This document shows, in pieces, positions 1 to 7,308 of a stretch of 64,000 bases of DNA; position 1 is the first letter of the stretch, and each line of letters starts with the position of its first letter. The notes under the pieces are model-generated. The model did not search any database. It saw only the letters and a program-made list of their open reading frames with translations, and was not told the DNA's origin. The translations under genes and the position numbers were made by a program. The DNA comes from an uncultured Bacteroides sp. (GTDB taxonomy: Bacteria; Bacteroidota; Bacteroidia; Bacteroidales; Bacteroidaceae): contig NZ_OY780936.1 in the NCBI RefSeq assembly GCF_963675905.1, positions 2,675,946 to 2,739,945 of the forward strand. Direction: 5' to 3'.

Positions 1-219
1 GACCGAAAGGACTTGTTAGAAATCTTTGGAAAGAACTCTGAAAAATGGAAGGACAGTGCTTCAAATACAAAAATAACTACTGGAAAGTGGCTTTTTCGTA
101 CTGGCAATAATGTAGAAGCACTGGAATATATTGTTTATGAAGCAAATGTAAATACAATAGGAATTGAAACAAAAGCTAAAGCAGAAGCTATTTTGGATGC
201 TATAAAAAATAAAAGATGA
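1..219 (+). CDS. C-terminal part of an unidentified protein (5' end outside window)
   Basis: The frame is open from base 1, so this is the 3' end of a longer gene. The first in-window start-like codon is TTG at 13, but codons 1-4 (D-R-K-D) are also open. The visible 72 residues are hydrophilic and Lys-rich, with a central GNNVEALEYIVYEANVN stretch; I do not recognise the family. Its stop overlaps the next start (ATGA at 216-219), so it is co-translated with the two following genes. Confidence 0.5.
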   Translation, partial: DRKDLLEIFGKNSEKWKDSASNTKITTGKWLFRTGNNVEALEYIVYEANVNTIGIETKAKAEAILDAIKNKR

Positions 220-467
220 ACAACTATAAATTCAAGCCTTATATCTGGATGATATTCGACTATAAGGGCACTTCGGCTATTGGAAGAACTATATATGGTA
301 AGAACAAAGAGGAATTAATAGCTTTCGTTACAGAAACCGGTAAGCAAGATTGTATTCCTTGCTCTGAAATTGAACGACCAAGGATATTAAATATCCTAAG
401 TAAAAAAGAACATGATAAAGACAGTCACCGCTATTTCATGAATGGGATAGAGGGTGGAGAAGCTTAA
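216..467 (+). CDS. Small hypothetical protein, 83 aa
   Basis: An 83-residue protein that starts inside the stop of the preceding gene by an ATGA overlap and runs past a possible GTG start of the next gene. No signal peptide or membrane segment is visible. It has two cysteines in a C-x2-C-like spacing (QDCIPCSE), which alone is not enough to claim metal binding. I do not recognise the family. The context is a tight three-gene AT-rich operon ending in an HNH-type protein, so a shared role is plausible but unproven. Confidence 0.5.
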   Translation: MNNYKFKPYIWMIFDYKGTSAIGRTIYGKNKEELIAFVTETGKQDCIPCSEIERPRILNILSKKEHDKDSHRYFMNGIEGGEA

Positions 468-498
468 TCAAATATATAACAAACAAAAAAATAATACT

Positions 499-1137
499 AT
501 GGCAAAATTAGAATGTACAGAAGAAGAGTTTACAAGTTTCATCGGCCCCTTAATTAGAAATAAAGTTCAGTCTATTACAAAGAAAGAAAAAGCAGAACAA
601 AAGGGAAAATGCAGGTTATGCAGAAAGAAAGAAGAACTTCAGGCTGCACATATTTTAGGTCATGATAGACCAACAGTTATAAAAGAAGCTTTGGAAAGTT
701 ATCGTAAGAAAGACCAAAATTATTATATTATAGAAGATTTAGCAAAAGCTATAGATGATATTCATATAGCTCATTTACCTATAAATAAGAAATTCGTTTT
801 TTTGTGTCCAGACTGTCATCGTCAATATGATAAGCTTGATGATAACAGGAAAGATAATAAAGATTATATAAGAGCAATATTTGAATTTCTGAATGCAAAA
901 AAGAATGTTTTATCTGATGAGTTACTGGCAGAGTTATTAGATAAGGATTATTCAAAGCAAAAGATTGGCTTTGATTTTCCTGTTCTATCACTAAACCGTG
1001 AAGTCAATAAAGAGCGCTATTATGCAACTCCAATTTCTTTAAATAACAAAGATTATTATCTATGTAATCATCTTTATGATAAACAAAGAAAAGCTTTGGT
1101 AGAATGGATTAATTATATTTTAATATCTGATAAGTAA
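499..1137 (+). CDS. HNH-type nuclease-like protein
   Basis: About 212 residues. A first Cys pair (CRLC) is followed by AAHILGH, then an Asn-containing stretch and LCPDCHRQYD. This order (CxxC, AHI, N, CxxCH) is that of a zinc-bound HNH nuclease fold: His of AHI as general base, the late His as metal ligand, and four Cys as structural zinc site. The region after the HNH core (about residue 120 on) has no recognised domain. I chose the ATG at 499 because an A-rich leader precedes it; an in-frame GTG at 454 would add 15 residues and overlap the upstream gene. A DNA-cleaving or defence role is inference; no methylase or restriction partner is visible in the window. Confidence 0.65.
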   Translation: MAKLECTEEEFTSFIGPLIRNKVQSITKKEKAEQKGKCRLCRKKEELQAAHILGHDRPTVIKEALESYRKKDQNYYIIEDLAKAIDDIHIAHLPINKKFVFLCPDCHRQYDKLDDNRKDNKDYIRAIFEFLNAKKNVLSDELLAELLDKDYSKQKIGFDFPVLSLNREVNKERYYATPISLNNKDYYLCNHLYDKQRKALVEWINYILISDK

Positions 1138-1241
1138 AACGCTTATTTTTCGTAACATATTACAAAATATAAAAGTTAAATAAGAAAGGACTTTTCCTCA
1201 CATCCATAAACCACTATAAATAAGCCAAATAAAAATCACCA

Positions 1242-1378
1242 GGTGTCAGAGGTGTCAGTAAAAAAGCCTATTTCTCCATTCCAGAAAATAAATTTTAAAA
1301 ATTCTGCAAATTGCGGAATTATTAAAATCTAATTTCTCAGAACGAAAAAAGTATTATTTTACTGACACCTCTGACACC
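1242..1378. repeat. Long hairpin 1: 22-bp perfect arms with tandem 9-mers
   Basis: 1242-1263 and 1357-1378 are perfect inverted repeats of 22 bp. Each arm holds two tandem copies of a 9-mer (GGTGTCAGA, GGTGTCAGT). The interior contains a second dyad around 1309-1321 (AATTCTGCAA, one A, TTGCGGAATT) with A/T flanks that also pair, so nearly the whole 137 bp can fold as one stem. Both T-rich and A-rich sides are present, but this is not a classical GC-stem plus U-tract terminator. Confidence 0.75.
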
Positions 1379-1433
1379 CATAAATAAAAAAAAGTCTAAT
1401 AATCAACACATTACAAAATACACAACTACAAAA

Positions 1434-1572
1434 GTGGTGTAGATGGTGTAGATAAAAAGACTATTTTAGCTTTCCACAGAATTAATTTCAAAAATTCTGC
1501 AAATTGCAGAATTTTTGAAATTATATTTTCCAGAATAAAAAAAGAGCTTTTTTAGTACACCATCTACACCAC
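1434..1572. repeat. Long hairpin 2: same architecture as hairpin 1
   Basis: Arms 1434-1450 and 1556-1572 are perfect 17-bp inverted repeats containing tandem GGTGTAGAT 9-mers. The core is a perfect 19-bp dyad whose centre (AATTCTGCAA, A, TTGCAGAATT) is almost identical to the core of the hairpin at 1242-1378. The total length is 139 bp against 137 bp. The two elements are therefore paralogous in design while their outer 9-mers differ. Confidence 0.75.
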
Positions 1573-1774
1573 GCAAAATATAACCACCTGATTATCAGAT
1601 GCAATATTTTCTACAACTTAGCAAGACGAACAAATCAGGAAGAAAAAGTCAACCGTTATCAGAGGAAAAGAGAAAAGAAGTCTACAGAAAACAGGGCTAG
1701 GAACACTAAACAACAGCCGTAATAGGGTTAATGAAAGAGAAGTGTAAGATTAGGAAAGCAAAGGCGAGAGGATA

Positions 1775-1840
1775 CCAAAAACATGTACATGTTTGGATCC
1801 AATCATGTACAAGATTGAACTCAAACATGTACATGATTGG
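1775..1840. repeat. Three TGTACA-centred dyads
   Basis: Three dyads lie in a row: AAACATGTACATGTTT (perfect, 1779-1794), CAATCATGTACAAGATTG (one mismatch pair), and CAAACATGTACATGATTG. They share the core CATGTACA and are spaced about 20 bp apart. They lie just past the 3' end of thrC, between the HNH cassette and the thr operon. They could be protein-binding sites or a weak terminator; I cannot tell which. Confidence 0.55.
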
Positions 1841-1874
1841 AAAATGATAACCTTATGAAATGGTTAGTTTCCGG

Positions 1875-3176
1875 TTATACATTCATTAAGTATTGCTTGA
1901 AGGATGCAAAGTCTTTCGCCATCAATATGGTTTTCTTCTCACCATGCATAAAGGCTTGCAGCTTAGCTGGAATATCTACCTTCTCTCCTATTATCTTTTC
2001 AACTGTTTCAAGGAACTTAGCAGGATGAGCTGTTTCAAGGAATACTCCGGTTTCTCCCGGTTTCAGGTTTTCAGACAGGGCACGGTATCCGCATGCTCCG
2101 TGAGGATCTAGCAGGTAATGAGTTTTGTTATAAACCCACTGTACGGTTTCACTAATCTGTTCATCGCTATATGTTGCTCCGCTTATCTCTTTTACGATCT
2201 CTTCATGACTGCCGCCATAAAGATCGAGTACACGGGCAAAGTTACTTGGATCGCCTACGTCCATAGCATTAGCAATGGTTGCTACTGAAGGTTGTGGTGT
2301 ATATTTGCCTGTTTTCAGGTATTGATAGAAGATATCGTTTTTATTGTTTGAAGCTATGAAACGAGAAATTGGTAATCCCATGCGCTTTCCAAACAATCCG
2401 GCTGTGATGTTACCAAAGTTTCCGCTTGGTACACAGAACACTGCATTGTCTGCCTTGCCTAGTTTCTTTAACTGTGCATAAGCATAGAAGTAATAGAACG
2501 ACTGAGGTAGGAAACGTGCTACGTTGATTGAATTGGCTGAGGTTAAAGAGAGATGTGCATTCAACTCCTTATCCATAAAGGCTGATTTTACCAATGCCTG
2601 ACAATCATCGAACGTGCCATCAACTTCGAGAGCTGTGATGTTTTGTCCCAGTGTGGTGAACTGTTTTTCCTGTATCTCGCTTACTTTTCCCTTTGGATAA
2701 AGCACATACACATGAATTCCTTCCACGCCCAGGAAGCCATTAGCTACAGCACTTCCTGTATCACCGGAAGTGGCAACCAATACGTTTACATTCTTCTGGC
2801 CTTGTTTTTTGATGAAATAACCCAGCAGACGAGCCATAAAACGGCCGCCTACATCTTTAAATGCCAAAGTTGGGCCATGAAACAGCTCTAAAGAGTAGAT
2901 GTCTTCTGTAACCTTTACCAATGGTACATCGAAGCTAAGTGTATCATATACTATCTTTTTCAATGTCTCGGCAGGGATATCTTCTCCAAAGAAGGCATCT
3001 GCTACACGGTAAGAGATTTCCTGAAAACTCATTGTCTCAATCTGGTCAAAGAATTCCTTTGGCAATGGCTTGATTGATTCGGGCATAAAGAGTCCTTTAT
3101 CGGATGCAAGTCCTTTCACAACCGCTTCCTGCAAGTCCGCTACCGGAGCCTGCTTATTGGTACTGTAATATTTCAT
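1875..3176 (-). CDS. thrC: Threonine synthase
   Basis: PLP-dependent enzyme that converts O-phosphohomoserine to threonine, the last step of the pathway. It is about 433 residues from the chosen start. The N-terminus MKYYSTNKQAP is typical of the short ThrC class. The PLP lysine lies in LAFKDVGGRF, and the Gly-rich phosphate-binding stretch is VATSGDTGSAVANG. I chose the ATG at 3176. An ATG at 3197 would add seven residues and overlap the end of the upstream gene by a few bases, which is possible but less like the family. It is third in the thrA-apgM-thrC operon. Length and motifs look intact. Confidence 0.93.
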   Translation of the reverse strand: MKYYSTNKQAPVADLQEAVVKGLASDKGLFMPESIKPLPKEFFDQIETMSFQEISYRVADAFFGEDIPAETLKKIVYDTLSFDVPLVKVTEDIYSLELFHGPTLAFKDVGGRFMARLLGYFIKKQGQKNVNVLVATSGDTGSAVANGFLGVEGIHVYVLYPKGKVSEIQEKQFTTLGQNITALEVDGTFDDCQALVKSAFMDKELNAHLSLTSANSINVARFLPQSFYYFYAYAQLKKLGKADNAVFCVPSGNFGNITAGLFGKRMGLPISRFIASNNKNDIFYQYLKTGKYTPQPSVATIANAMDVGDPSNFARVLDLYGGSHEEIVKEISGATYSDEQISETVQWVYNKTHYLLDPHGACGYRALSENLKPGETGVFLETAHPAKFLETVEKIIGEKVDIPAKLQAFMHGEKKTILMAKDFASFKQYLMNV

Positions 3177-3189
3177 TATGTTATTGATT

Positions 3190-4404
3190 TTATTCATTGT
3201 TCAGAAACGCGTTAATAAACTCATTTTCCTTTAATAAACCGTATGCACCCTCTTTTACTGAGAATTCATCGAAAGTTTGTACTGCATCTGCTTCTATACC
3301 CGGATAGTAGATCAGGAATGGCACAGGGTCTGAAGTATGTGTACGTAGTTCACATGGTGTAGGATGATCGGGAAGCACGGCAATGGCAACCGGTTCGTCC
3401 CAGTTCTTCACCGCTTCATAAATAGGACCTACCGCACGAGAATCCAGATATTCTATTGTTTTCAGCTTTAAATCCACATCTCCTTCGTGTCCGGCCTCAT
3501 CACTTGCCTCAATATGAAGGTAAACAAAGTCTTCTGTTCGGAGCGCTTCGAGTGCTGCAGCTACTTTATTCTCATAATTGGTATCAAAAAGTCCGGTAGC
3601 ACCTTCCACCTCAATACGGCGAAGTCCGGCATAGTAACCAATTCCCTTTATTAAGTCGACAGCCGAAATTACAGCCCCTTTCTTAATGAACGGAAAAGTC
3701 TGCGACATAGGTTCCATCTGCGGACGATATCCCGGCGACCATGGCCAGATACTGTTTGCCGGATCTTTTCCCTCAGCCACTCGTTTCAGGTTAAGCGGAT
3801 GATCCTTGAGCAGCTCCTGAGATTTGAGGATTAAGTCATTAATAAGATCAGCAGTTTCCTGAGCTTCGGGCGCTGTAGCTTTAACCATTAGCGGACGGAA
3901 CGGCTTGAGAGGTACATCATGCGGAGGAGTACAATCAATATTCTTATTTCCTCCTTTAATAACCAGTAAGTGACGGTAAGCTACTCCGGTGTGAAAGCTT
4001 ATGCGATCATTACCTAATTTCTCTTGCAGAAATTTTATCAGTACATCCGCGTCTTCAGTAGTTATATGGCCGGAAGAGTGATTCTTTAAGATCTCTCCTT
4101 CTACGCAAATAAGATTGCATCTCATAGCCATTTCTCCGGGTTTTAGTTCCACTCCGATGCTGGCAGCTTCGAGCGGACCGCGACCTTCGTACACTTGTGG
4201 CAGGTTATAGCCGAGAACCGACATATTTGCCACTTCACTTCCCGGGTGAAAGCCTGGTGCAACTGTTACCAGCTGACCGGTTTTTCCCATTTTTGCAAGC
4301 AAATCCATGTATGGTGTCTTTGCATATTGCAACAGTGTTTTGTTTTGTAATGATTTAACTGGCCAGTCGGCCATACCATCACCTAAAATTATAATGTGTT
4401 TCAT
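3190..4404 (-). CDS. apgM: ApgM-type phosphoglycerate mutase-like protein, probable homoserine kinase of the thr operon
   Basis: Alkaline-phosphatase-superfamily protein of 404 residues, of the cofactor-independent phosphoglycerate mutase (archaeal-type) family. Metal-ligand motifs are ILGDGMADWP at the N-terminus, HIEASDEAGHEGD around residue 300, and LPDHPTPCELRTHT near residue 345. It lies between thrA and thrC, two bases from the former. No GHMP-type thrB is seen in the window, although the pathway needs homoserine phosphorylation between these two enzymes. Known: the family also includes true phosphoglycerate mutases. Inferred from context: this member supplies homoserine kinase activity. 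The sequence alone cannot separate the two roles. Confidence 0.8.
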   Translation of the reverse strand: MKHIIILGDGMADWPVKSLQNKTLLQYAKTPYMDLLAKMGKTGQLVTVAPGFHPGSEVANMSVLGYNLPQVYEGRGPLEAASIGVELKPGEMAMRCNLICVEGEILKNHSSGHITTEDADVLIKFLQEKLGNDRISFHTGVAYRHLLVIKGGNKNIDCTPPHDVPLKPFRPLMVKATAPEAQETADLINDLILKSQELLKDHPLNLKRVAEGKDPANSIWPWSPGYRPQMEPMSQTFPFIKKGAVISAVDLIKGIGYYAGLRRIEVEGATGLFDTNYENKVAAALEALRTEDFVYLHIEASDEAGHEGDVDLKLKTIEYLDSRAVGPIYEAVKNWDEPVAIAVLPDHPTPCELRTHTSDPVPFLIYYPGIEADAVQTFDEFSVKEGAYGLLKENEFINAFLNNE

Positions 4405-4406
4405 TT

Positions 4407-6845
4407 CTATCGAATATTAGCAATGCTCATTATATCTGCAAAAACTCCGGCAGCAGTAACTCCGGCACCTGCACCGTATCCCTGAATCATCATAGGATAT
4501 TCACGGTAGCGTTCTGTTGTTAACAGAATAATATTATTGCTTCCTTCAAGACCGTAGAACGGATGTCTTGAATCCACTTCCTGCAGTCCTACAGAAGCTT
4601 TTCCTTCCTCGAATCGGGCAACAAAACGCCAGCGCTTCTTTTCACTTTCCAGAACTCTTCTTCTGGCTTCGAAGTCAGCATCTAATGAAGGAATCTTTTG
4701 CCAGAAATCTTCCAGGCTACCTTTGAAAAATTCGTCAGGTATAAACAGGTTCTTTTCTACATCTGCCTGTTCAATCTTATACCCGGCTTCACGTGCCAGA
4801 ATCACCAGTTTACGGATTACATCCTTACCACTTAGGTCGATACGAGGATCGGGCTCTGAATAGCCTTCTTCCTGAGCCATTTTAATAGTTTGGCTAAAAG
4901 GTATATCGGCACCAATCTTATTGAAAATATAGTTCAACGTTCCCGAAAGAACAGCTTCTATTTTCAGAATCTTATCACCACTATTTATAAGGTCGTTAAT
5001 CGTATTTATAATTGGCAGACCGGCACCTACGTTTGTTTCGAAAAGGAATTTTACTCCACGGTGACGGGCTATCTGCTTCAATTCGCAATAATCTTCGTAT
5101 TTTGACGATGCAGCAATCTTATTGGCTGCTACCACCGAAATATTATGCGAAAGCAGTTCTTTGTATATTGAAGCTACATCTGCACTAGCTGTACAATCAA
5201 CAAATACAGAATTGAAGATATTCATACCAATGACTTCATCTCTGAATACTTCGGGTGAATTTGCAATTCCTTTATTTTTTAGTTCTTCTTTGTAGTTACC
5301 CAGATCAATTCCTTCACGACAGAAAAGTGCTCGTCTGCTGTTGGCAACTCCTACCACATTTAGTTTTAAGCCATTCTGCTGCACCAGGTTTTTCTGCTGA
5401 CAACGAATCTGCTCTATAAGGCTTCCTCCTACAGTACCGATACCGCTAATAAAAAGGTTCAGTACCTGATATTCAGACAGGAAAAAAGAGTCGTGAATTA
5501 CGTTCAGAGTCTTACGAAGGTACTTTGCATCAATCACAAATGAGATATTAGTTTCCGAAGCTCCCTGTGCACAAGCAATTACATTAATACCGTTTCGTCC
5601 CAAGGTACCGAAAAGCTTTCCTGCAATACCCGGTGTATGCTTCATGTTTTCGCCTACAATAGCCACAGTTGCCAAACCATCTTCAGCCGTTACACAGCTG
5701 ATTTCACCCATCTCTATCTCTTTGGCGAACTCTTCATTCAGCAATTCGCATGCCAATTCTGAGTCTGCACTTCTTACACCGATAGATGTATTGTTCTCTG
5801 AAGATGCCTGAGAAACCATAAACACGCTGATACCACCTTTTGCCAAAGCTTTAAAGATACGGTAATTAACGCCGATAACTCCTACCATACCCAAACCTGT
5901 TACAGTAATCAGACTGGTATCGTTAATGGAAGAGATGCCTTTAATGGCCTTACCTCCGGAAACCGATTTCTCCTGAACAATAAATGTGCCCGGTGCAGAT
6001 GGGTTGAATGTATTCTTTATAACTATCGGAATATTCTTATGGCATACAGGATAGATAGTTGGAGGATAAACCACTTTTGCGCCAAAGTTGCACAACTCCA
6101 TAGCCTCCACATAACTTAGTTCACTAATAGGATAAGCAGCGCTAATCACTCTCGGATCGGCTGTCATGAATCCGTCTACGTCAGTCCAGATTTCAAGAAC
6201 CGAAGCGTCAAGAGCAGCAGCAAGGATAGCAGCGGTATAATCCGAACCTCCTCTGCCAAGATTAGTAACATCACCGCTAACTTTATCGGAAGAGATAAAT
6301 CCTCCCATCAAAGATACACGTGGAATCTCCTTGAATGCTTCCTTGATCAGTTCATTAGTCAGCTCCTTGTCCAGAGTATGTTTATTGTGCTTAAATTCGG
6401 TCTTGATAAATTTGCGGGAGTCGAACCATTGTGCACCATCAATCAGTGCAGCAACGATAAGAGATGAAATTCTTTCACCATAACTTACAATTGTATCGGC
6501 TGTTTTTGCAGAGAGATCTTTTATCAGACAAATTCCCTGATAGATATCTTTCAATTCATCAAGAAGTGCACGTACTTGCTTTGTTAGAGTAACTTGTTTC
6601 TCGCCTGCAGGAATTACATCCTTAACCATATTTATGTGGCGCATCACTATTTCACGAAAATCTTTTTCGTAAGATGCATCACCGGCTGCGGCAATCTTAG
6701 AGGTATTTATCAGTTGGTCTGTTACGCCTCCCAATGCGGAAACTACAACAATAACAGGCTCTGCTGATGACTCGACTATTTTTTTAACATTTAAAATGCT
6801 GTTCACGGAACCTACGGATGTTCCGCCGAATTTCATTACTTTCAT
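4407..6845 (-). CDS. thrA: Bifunctional aspartate kinase / homoserine dehydrogenase
   Basis: Fusion of 812 residues, close to the usual ThrA length. The N-terminal aspartokinase (about 1-300) begins MKVMKFGGTSVGS and has GRGGSDYTAA. Two ACT-type regulatory segments follow (about 310-455). The homoserine dehydrogenase starts near 465 with the NAD(P) loop ISGIGTVGGSL and has the catalytic region around LEAVLSGTLNYIFN. It performs the first and third steps of the aspartate branch towards threonine and methionine. It is the first structural gene of the operon and is preceded by a Thr-rich leader ORF, which suggests attenuation by threonyl-tRNA. The ACT domains suggest feedback control by threonine (family knowledge). 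Confidence 0.95.
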   Translation of the reverse strand: MKVMKFGGTSVGSVNSILNVKKIVESSAEPVIVVVSALGGVTDQLINTSKIAAAGDASYEKDFREIVMRHINMVKDVIPAGEKQVTLTKQVRALLDELKDIYQGICLIKDLSAKTADTIVSYGERISSLIVAALIDGAQWFDSRKFIKTEFKHNKHTLDKELTNELIKEAFKEIPRVSLMGGFISSDKVSGDVTNLGRGGSDYTAAILAAALDASVLEIWTDVDGFMTADPRVISAAYPISELSYVEAMELCNFGAKVVYPPTIYPVCHKNIPIVIKNTFNPSAPGTFIVQEKSVSGGKAIKGISSINDTSLITVTGLGMVGVIGVNYRIFKALAKGGISVFMVSQASSENNTSIGVRSADSELACELLNEEFAKEIEMGEISCVTAEDGLATVAIVGENMKHTPGIAGKLFGTLGRNGINVIACAQGASETNISFVIDAKYLRKTLNVIHDSFFLSEYQVLNLFISGIGTVGGSLIEQIRCQQKNLVQQNGLKLNVVGVANSRRALFCREGIDLGNYKEELKNKGIANSPEVFRDEVIGMNIFNSVFVDCTASADVASIYKELLSHNISVVAANKIAASSKYEDYCELKQIARHRGVKFLFETNVGAGLPIINTINDLINSGDKILKIEAVLSGTLNYIFNKIGADIPFSQTIKMAQEEGYSEPDPRIDLSGKDVIRKLVILAREAGYKIEQADVEKNLFIPDEFFKGSLEDFWQKIPSLDADFEARRRVLESEKKRWRFVARFEEGKASVGLQEVDSRHPFYGLEGSNNIILLTTERYREYPMMIQGYGAGAGVTAAGVFADIMSIANIR

Positions 6846-6969
6846 GTTTATAATTTTAGGAACTTACGCCTCTCAAGACACAAGTTAAATGAATGAACTA
6901 AATAATAAGATTTTAAATTGATTGCTTACCTACTGTAAGCGTGATTCACGTAGAAACACAAAACTATCC

Positions 6970-7026
6970 CTAACCCCAAAGGGTTGTGGTGCACATGGAT
7001 GTGGTATATGGATAGTAATTTGTCAT
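6970..7026 (-). CDS. Threonine-rich leader peptide of the thr operon (candidate)
   Basis: An 18-codon ORF, MTNYYPYTTSMCTTTLWG, ends 125 bp upstream of thrA on the same strand. Six of its 18 residues are threonine, including a TTT run just before the end, as in classical thr leader peptides. A -7 box lies 33 bp upstream. Downstream are short competing dyads (AACCC/GGGTT over the stop region, CGTG/CACG, GCTTAC/GTAAGC near 6928-6945). No strong GC stem with a U-tract is obvious, so the attenuator structure is uncertain. It is far too short for standard gene callers. Confidence 0.55.
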   Translation of the reverse strand: MTNYYPYTTSMCTTTLWG

Positions 7027-7058
7027 AATATTGTTTCTATCATCATTGATAAGTGCTG

Positions 7059-7066
7059 CAAAAATA
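7059..7066 (-). promoter_or_regulatory. Bacteroidota -7 box upstream of the thr leader
   Basis: Reads TATTTTTG on the minus strand, matching TAnnTTTG. No well-spaced -33 TTTG was found. It would start transcription near 7052, just ahead of the leader ORF at 7026. Confidence 0.5.
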
Positions 7067-7247
7067 CAAATTATTATTATCAATCTATCACTTTTCAAGA
7101 AAAAAATGTGATAAAAAGCATTTAAATCAAGAAAAAACCGAATAAAAATTTAGTTTCAGAAGCTGCCCACATGTAAAAAACAATAAAAAACATTCGCATT
7201 TTGTACAAAACAAACCCTTTTTAGATTTAAAGGAGGTAAGTATAAAA

Positions 7248-7291
7248 AAAATCAGGGCATCTCTTACATGAAGTAGAGATGCCCTGATTTT
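7248..7291 (-). terminator. Intrinsic terminator of the SusC/SusD operon
   Basis: A perfect 16-bp stem (7248-7263 with 7276-7291; core CAGGGCATCTC/GAGATGCCCTG) with a 12-nt loop, followed on the minus strand by a T-run. It lies directly after the last SusD stop codon. Confidence 0.9.
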
Positions 7292-7308
7292 ATATTGTTG
7301 TTCCTGAA

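Noticed and set aside
1242-1572. Integron attC sites
   Set aside because: Length and imperfect pairing are similar, but no RYYYAAC/GTTRRRY core pairs and no integrase are visible.
1837-2028. Plus-strand ORFs over thrC
   Set aside because: They are in antisense frames of an intact conserved gene, with no independent support.
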